Of a stretch of 64,000 nt of DNA, positions 60,239 through 64,000 are shown one piece after another. Within the stretch, counting starts at the first letter, position 1, and each line of letters begins with the position of its first letter. The position numbers and the translations under genes are program-made. The stretch spans positions 4,092,001 through 4,156,000 of the forward strand of contig NZ_AP022314.1 in NCBI RefSeq assembly GCF_009936235.1, read 5' to 3'. This DNA is from Mycobacterium xenopi (GTDB lineage: Bacteria > Actinomycetota > Actinomycetes > Mycobacteriales > Mycobacteriaceae). Under the pieces are notes generated by a model. It made no database searches, was not told where the DNA came from, and saw only the letters and a program-made list of their open reading frames with translations.

Positions 60239-61114
60239 TCAGGCAGCGTCCGACTGCGGCACCATCGTCGCCGCTTCGGACTCGGGCGCCTCACCGAATC
60301 GGGCCAGGACCAGCGCTCCGGCGACTGCTACGGCGAATCCCGCGACCACCATCCAGCCCAGGCCTTCGCGCGTGCGGTCCCCGAGCCATACCACGCCGAC
60401 GATCGCCGGCGGGACGGTTTCACCGATGACCATCCCAGCGACGGCCGTGGTCACGGAACCGCGCTGCAAGGCCGACGTCAGCAAGAGAAACCCTGCGGCC
60501 CCGCCCGCGGCCACCGCGTAGACGGCCGGGTTGGTGTAGAAGGCGGCGGTCGTGGGATCGATCGGATCGACCAGGCGTACGCCGATCTCGACGACGCCGA
60601 ACCCGGTCCCGGCGCCCAGCCCCAGAAACAACGCGCGCGGCCGCTCGCCCAATCGGCCTCCGGCTGCGGCGGCGACCAACACTGCGGCGACCACCCCCGG
60701 CAATGCCCACTCCAGTCCAGCCGGGCCGTGCCCGGAGCCCTCCGGGCCGGCAGCCAGCCCGAGCATGGCCAGGCCCACACAGACGACGCCCACCGCCGCC
60801 CACTCGACTGACGACAGGCGCGCCGACAACGCCCGTGATGCCACGATCGCCGTGACCGCCAACGAGGCGGCCAGCGCGGCCGCGACGACATAGATCGGCA
60901 CCAAGCGCAGCGCCACCACCTGGCACAGAAAACCGAGTGTGTCAAGGCCGAAGCCCGCGACATAACGCCACTGCCGCCCGGCGCGCAACAGTAGCGCAGC
61001 GTCGACACCCGAGCCGTTGCCGGCCGGCACCGATCGCGTTGCCACGGCTTGCAACACCGTCGCCGTGACGTAGCACACCGAGCAGGCAACAGCGACCAGC
61101 AAGCCGATCAGCAC
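60239..61114 (-). CDS. DMT-superfamily (EamA-like) membrane transporter
   Basis: 291 residues with about nine or ten hydrophobic segments (start MLIGLLVAVACSVCYVTATV; LRLVPIYVVAAALAASLAVT; MVIGETVPPAIVGVVWLGDR; GWMVVAGFAVAVAGALVLAR). The repeated architecture and the ARLSSVEWAAVGVVCVGLAM segment fit drug/metabolite transporters. Substrate unknown. It has the same orientation as the GH92 gene, 67 bp upstream of it, so the two may be co-transcribed. Confidence 0.82.
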   Translation of the reverse strand: MLIGLLVAVACSVCYVTATVLQAVATRSVPAGNGSGVDAALLLRAGRQWRYVAGFGLDTLGFLCQVVALRLVPIYVVAAALAASLAVTAIVASRALSARLSSVEWAAVGVVCVGLAMLGLAAGPEGSGHGPAGLEWALPGVVAAVLVAAAAGGRLGERPRALFLGLGAGTGFGVVEIGVRLVDPIDPTTAAFYTNPAVYAVAAGGAAGFLLLTSALQRGSVTTAVAGMVIGETVPPAIVGVVWLGDRTREGLGWMVVAGFAVAVAGALVLARFGEAPESEAATMVPQSDAA

Positions 61115-61159
61115 ACCCCGACGATACGAGACAGCTCACCCGGTTGCGCAGTGAACTTC

Positions 61160-61440
61160 TGGATCGCTGGGCGCGACGGCGTTGGCATGGCTCCCAGCTG
61201 GCGACTACGAGCATGCGCTGCAGCTGTGGCCGGAGTTCGCCGCAAGCGATCTGGTGACCGACCCCGACTGGCCGCTCCGCATGCGCTGTATTGCCGTGCG
61301 CTGCAACAAAAGCTGGTCGAGCTTGCCGAGGCGTTTGCCGCGTGGTGCGCGGAGCAGGGTCAACGACCTGATTCGGCAGAGGCCCGCGCCTCGTTGAACA
61401 GGTCGACGGTGAACGAGACAGCGATTGCGGCCGTCTGGGC
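61160..61440 (+). pseudogene. Remnant of a SEC-C/TPR-type mycobacterial protein
   Basis: One frame reads AWLPAGDYEHALQLWPEFAA then SDLVTDPDWPLR; another continues CRALQQKLVELAEAFAAWCA and EQGQRPDSAEARASL. This resembles mycobacterial proteins that end in a SEC-C motif, but the motif itself is missing and a frameshift lies near 61285. It is a broken fragment. Confidence 0.55.
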
Positions 61441-61770
61441 TCAGCCCGTGCAGTCGACCGCGATTTCGAGGGCTTCGCAGATTTCGCGCATTCGGGTGTC
61501 GGAAAGTCGCCCAAGGCGGCTGACCAAGACCGCTACTGACACGCTTTCGACCGAGTCAAGATTGACCGCCGAACGGCGCGGGATTGGGTCGGATCCAGGT
61601 TCCAGAACAGCTTCGCTGGCGAGTCCACGAATCGTTGTCGTGCATGGCGCGACGAGGGCGCGTCGAAAACGCGGGATCGCCGCGTCACGGGACAGGACAA
61701 CCACTGGGCGACAACCGATCTCGGCCAGTTCGCACCACCACACCTCGCCACGAGCCGGCCACGCGTTCAC
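61441..61770 (-). CDS. mazF: MazF-type toxin overlapping a truncated MntA-HepT gene
   Basis: 109 residues from GTG 61770 (VNAWPARGEVWWCELAEIGC). MazF-like strands RPVVVLSRDAAIPRFRRALV, APCTTTIRGLASEAVLEPGS and SAVNLDSVESVSVAVL are visible. No matching mazE is adjacent; instead the 5' end overlaps the reading frame of the truncated MntA-HepT gene, suggesting a deletion fused two TA loci. Confidence 0.82.
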   Translation of the reverse strand: MNAWPARGEVWWCELAEIGCRPVVVLSRDAAIPRFRRALVAPCTTTIRGLASEAVLEPGSDPIPRRSAVNLDSVESVSVAVLVSRLGRLSDTRMREICEALEIAVDCTG

Positions 61771-62407
61771 GAACGGCCGGCCGCCCGTCGCCACGATGCC
61801 AAATCGCCCCACTCGTCGGGCTCCTCAGGCGCGGAGTACCCCAACCTTCCGCCGAACAGATGTGTTGTGCAACGTCAATGCAAGCCTCGATCGGCGTGAC
61901 GAACGTGTACTTGACGCCGCGCAGCCATATCTGGTCGGCCCTGCGGGCCTGCCCCGCCGCGGATTCGCGACGCAAAATGGCCACGTCGTCGGTAATACCG
62001 CGCAGCAGCCGAAGGACTCGAGCCTCATCGACCACGGCGCACCGCTTCGGCAAACTCCTTGTGGGCGCGAGTGATTCGCGGAGTTCGTCGAAGTAGATCT
62101 TGCGCGTCGTCGCTTCCCAAGCCACCCGGGTGGGCGGGTCTTTTTCGAATAGCAGCGTGCCGTGCAGCGCAACTTTGCCCGCGAGTTCCAGTGGAGCGTT
62201 GTCGAGGACGAGCAGGTCGACGCCTGCGGGCAGCAAAACCTCGAAGGCCGCCGGTGGCCGCTGTCCACCGAAGTATGCGGCGATGTCGACGTCGGAGGTT
62301 GGCCGCGCCGTGTTGTTCGCTCGGCTGCCGTGCAGGTAGGCGAACGCGGCGCCGTGACACCGCAGCGCCTCGACGGCCTCCGCAATTCGCGTCGCGACGT
62401 CGCTCAT
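61685..62407 (-). CDS. MntA-HepT fusion, HepT part truncated
   Basis: 240 residues from ATG 62407. Residues 1-110 are a nucleotidyltransferase (YLHGSRANNTARPTSDVDIA, GSX..DXD signature). In the same frame follows the N-terminal part of a HepT toxin (VVDEARVLRLLRGITDDVAI; GVKYTFVTPIEACIDVAQHI; CSAEGWGTP). After AEGWGTP near 61825 the family similarity ends, so the catalytic RX4HXY is absent, and the remaining ~45 residues overlap mazF antisense-like coding. In related loci mntA and hepT are normally separate genes. Confidence 0.75.
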   Translation of the reverse strand: MSDVATRIAEAVEALRCHGAAFAYLHGSRANNTARPTSDVDIAAYFGGQRPPAAFEVLLPAGVDLLVLDNAPLELAGKVALHGTLLFEKDPPTRVAWEATTRKIYFDELRESLAPTRSLPKRCAVVDEARVLRLLRGITDDVAILRRESAAGQARRADQIWLRGVKYTFVTPIEACIDVAQHICSAEGWGTPRLRSPTSGAIWHRGDGRPAVRERVAGSWRGVVVRTGRDRLSPSGCPVP

Positions 62408-62578
62408 GTCTGGAATTGTCTCATCACCGTTCGGGCGATGCGGGGAAGCGACGTCCTCGACAGGCTTGGCGTCACGGCCGATGCGCATGGCGTCATGCGC
62501 GTTGATCTGGTCGAAAGCCCCGTTCGCGGCGGCGGGGCACGACGGTGGCCAGACCGCGACTACCTACACTGACCGATC

Positions 62579-63343
62579 GTGGGCATTCTGGTCGGGTTTG
62601 CGCCGTGGATCGTCTATTGGGTGCTTGTCGGCAACATCCCTTTCATCGTGGCGGTGCTCGTGGCACTAGCGATCGCCCTCGCCGCACTGGCGATCGCTCG
62701 CGGCCTACTCCAAATCGCCTCCGCCGCAGCTTTTCTGGTGCTGGCGGTGCTTACGTTCACGCTCAGCCTAATGTTCTTGGAGCGGTGGATCCTGCCGCTG
62801 GGCAACGCCGGGATCTTCCTGGTGGCGCTTACCAGCATGGTGATCGGCAAGCCGTTCATGCGGGAATCAGTGACCGCCCACCTGCCCGCCGGGCTGACCG
62901 ACAGCGAATTGTCTGACCGGATCGCCACGCTGCTGACCTGGCTGTGGGTCGCCGTGTTCGCCGCGATGACGGTGTCGTCGTTGATCCCGCCCGTCCTGGA
63001 TGCCGACGCCTCCATCCTCGAACGCAAGACGCTCCTGTCGTTCGCCGGCTACTGGGCCATCCCCTTTGCGCTCTTCGGCTTGGCGGCGCTCGCCTCGCCC
63101 ATGCTGCTCGCCCGCATGACCGCCGGTGCGGCCGACGCCGTCCGGAAGACCTCGTTTGTCGCCTACAGCGAAGCCACCATCGACGAGCTGTACTACCTCG
63201 CCCAGGAACACGCCAACCGCGAAGCCGGTCCCGGCCACGAGGCCTACGACGTCAAGGTCGGAGCCAAGGGAGAGCCGCTGACCGGAGACGAGTCCCGCAA
63301 GTCGTGGCCCTCGACCTACAAGGTGCGCGAGCGGCGGCGCTAG
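62579..63343 (+). CDS. Integral membrane protein, unknown
   Basis: 254 residues from GTG 62579 (VGILVGFAPWIVYWVLVGNI). About six membrane helices (LVALAIALAALAIARGLLQI; AAFLVLAVLTFTLSLMFLER; LLTWLWVAVFAAMTVSSLIP; FAGYWAIPFALFGLAALASP) are followed by a soluble tail with SEATIDELYYLAQEHANREA and SRKSWPSTYKVRERRR. No transporter signature is recognised. It ends 4 bp into the convergent NYN gene. Confidence 0.75.
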   Translation: MGILVGFAPWIVYWVLVGNIPFIVAVLVALAIALAALAIARGLLQIASAAAFLVLAVLTFTLSLMFLERWILPLGNAGIFLVALTSMVIGKPFMRESVTAHLPAGLTDSELSDRIATLLTWLWVAVFAAMTVSSLIPPVLDADASILERKTLLSFAGYWAIPFALFGLAALASPMLLARMTAGAADAVRKTSFVAYSEATIDELYYLAQEHANREAGPGHEAYDVKVGAKGEPLTGDESRKSWPSTYKVRERRR

Positions 63344-63711
63344 GGATCGACGAGGTTGCGGAAGCGGTGCGCCGGGTGCACCGACGCGCCCATGCTGCGG
63401 ACTCGATCGGTCAACGTCCGGTCCGAGGTGACGACGCAGATGTCGTGCGGCTGCGTATCGGCGCCGACCAGCCGGACGATCTCGTCGTCGGCTGAGTTGG
63501 CGGCCGCCACGGGCGCATACGCCACCTCGATCGTCGCCGCGCGGATGGCCGCCGACGGGGGCCGCTCGAATACCACCGTCACCTGCTCCCCCGTGGTCGA
63601 CGCCCAGCGGTCCAGGCTGTCTACCAGCGCCACCATCGCGCGCCGACGATCCTCCCACCAGCCGTCCGGGCGGGAGCCGATCACGTTCATGCCGTCGACG
63701 ATCCAGCGCAC
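63340..63711 (-). CDS. NYN-domain (PIN-like) putative RNase
   Basis: 123 residues from GTG 63711 (VRWIVDGMNVIGSRPDGWWE). The NYN signature DGMNVIG with Asp6 and Asn9 opens the fold; SADDEIVRLVGAD and VVTSDRTLTDRVRSMGASVH supply the later acidic residues. It belongs to the YacP-like NYN/PIN nucleases with likely endoribonuclease activity. It is divergent from tpx. Confidence 0.88.
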   Translation of the reverse strand: MRWIVDGMNVIGSRPDGWWEDRRRAMVALVDSLDRWASTTGEQVTVVFERPPSAAIRAATIEVAYAPVAAANSADDEIVRLVGADTQPHDICVVTSDRTLTDRVRSMGASVHPAHRFRNLVDP

Positions 63712-63770
63712 ACACTCACGGTACGGCCCCTCCTCCCGGCTGCCCCGGGCCTGTTGGCAGACTATGGCCC

Positions 63771-64000
63771 ATGGCACAGATAACGTTGCGTGGAAATCCG
63801 GTCCATACGGTTGGCGAACTCCCGGCGGTGGGCTCTCCTGCCCCCAGCTTCACCTTGACGGGCACCGACCTCGGTGAGGTCAGCAGCGACAAGTTCCGTG
63901 GCAAGCCCTTGCTGCTCAACATTTTTCCGTCCATCGACACCCCGGTCTGTGCGGCCAGCGTGCGCACCTTCAACGAACGCGCCGCCGGCAAGGGCCTGTC
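63771..64000 (+). CDS. tpx: Tpx, thiol peroxidase, N-terminal part
   Basis: The first 76 residues of Tpx (MAQITLRGNPVHTVGELPAV; SDKFRGKPLLLNIFPSIDTP; VCAASVRTF), cut by the window end. The peroxidatic cysteine in DTPVCAASV (about residue 60) is present; the resolving Cys lies beyond. It reduces alkyl hydroperoxides and peroxynitrite in the cytosol. M. tuberculosis Rv1932 is the counterpart. Confidence 0.95.
   Translation, partial: MAQITLRGNPVHTVGELPAVGSPAPSFTLTGTDLGEVSSDKFRGKPLLLNIFPSIDTPVCAASVRTFNERAAGKGL

Noticed and set aside
1..64000. tRNA, rRNA or tmRNA genes
   Set aside because: No cloverleaf-like or rRNA-like sequence was noticed; this was by eye only, so a tRNA scan could still find one.

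Overview
The window is chromosomal DNA from a slow-growing mycobacterium that is not M. tuberculosis itself. It is GC-rich, uses GTG and TTG starts freely, and carries several mycobacterial signatures: a recC-recB-recD operon, a FIST-domain protein, HelZ, a UPF0677-type methyltransferase, many VapBC, MazEF and HepT/MntA toxin-antitoxin (TA) pairs, an IS1081-like element, an exported GH92 mannosidase and Tpx. Comparisons with H37Rv loci are from memory, not from a search.

Layout. 1-13.4 kb is core genome: recC (5' end missing), recB, recD, then two decayed gene tails, a frameshifted YdeI-like gene, a methyltransferase, a TVP38/TMEM64 membrane protein, a SEC-C protein and a FIST protein. 13.4-24.8 kb holds a serine-hydrolase lipoprotein, vapBC pairs, HelZ divergent from an ERCC4-nuclease/Lsr2-domain fusion, and a membrane molybdopterin oxidoreductase. 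24.8-30.2 kb is a rearranged stretch with a second damaged vapBC copy fused into a membrane-protein gene, two copies of a decayed MazG-like gene, an AAA+ ATPase and an HNH endonuclease. At 30.2-33.6 kb an IS3-family element sits on the last codon of the HNH gene, and its orfB is split by a group II intron with its own maturase.

33.6-49.0 kb is the most interesting part: a lower-GC (by eye) defence-type island. It has a three-gene operon led by a GHKL (MutL/MORC-like) ATPase, converging on a cytosine-5 DNA methyltransferase plus Vsr-type endonuclease. An IS1081-like insertion separates this from a second module: a ribbon-helix-helix protein overlapping a second GHKL ATPase, a decayed uracil-DNA-glycosylase-like gene, and a UvrD/AddA-type helicase-nuclease with a basic, histone-tail-like N-terminus. 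This looks like an unusual restriction or anti-phage locus built round two GHKL ATPases.

49-62.4 kb is accessory debris and TA genes: a broken ADP-ribosylglycohydrolase, a broken IS110 element, two genes preceded by copies of the same roughly 120-bp repeat, one vapBC, two mazEF, one hepT/mntA, a truncated MntA-HepT fusion overlapping a mazF, and the GH92 enzyme plus a DMT-type transporter. From 62.5 kb on the content looks like core genome again: a membrane protein, a NYN-domain RNase-like protein and the start of tpx.

Many genes carry single-base frameshifts. Some are clearly decayed, but several could be assembly errors, so those entries should be checked against reads.
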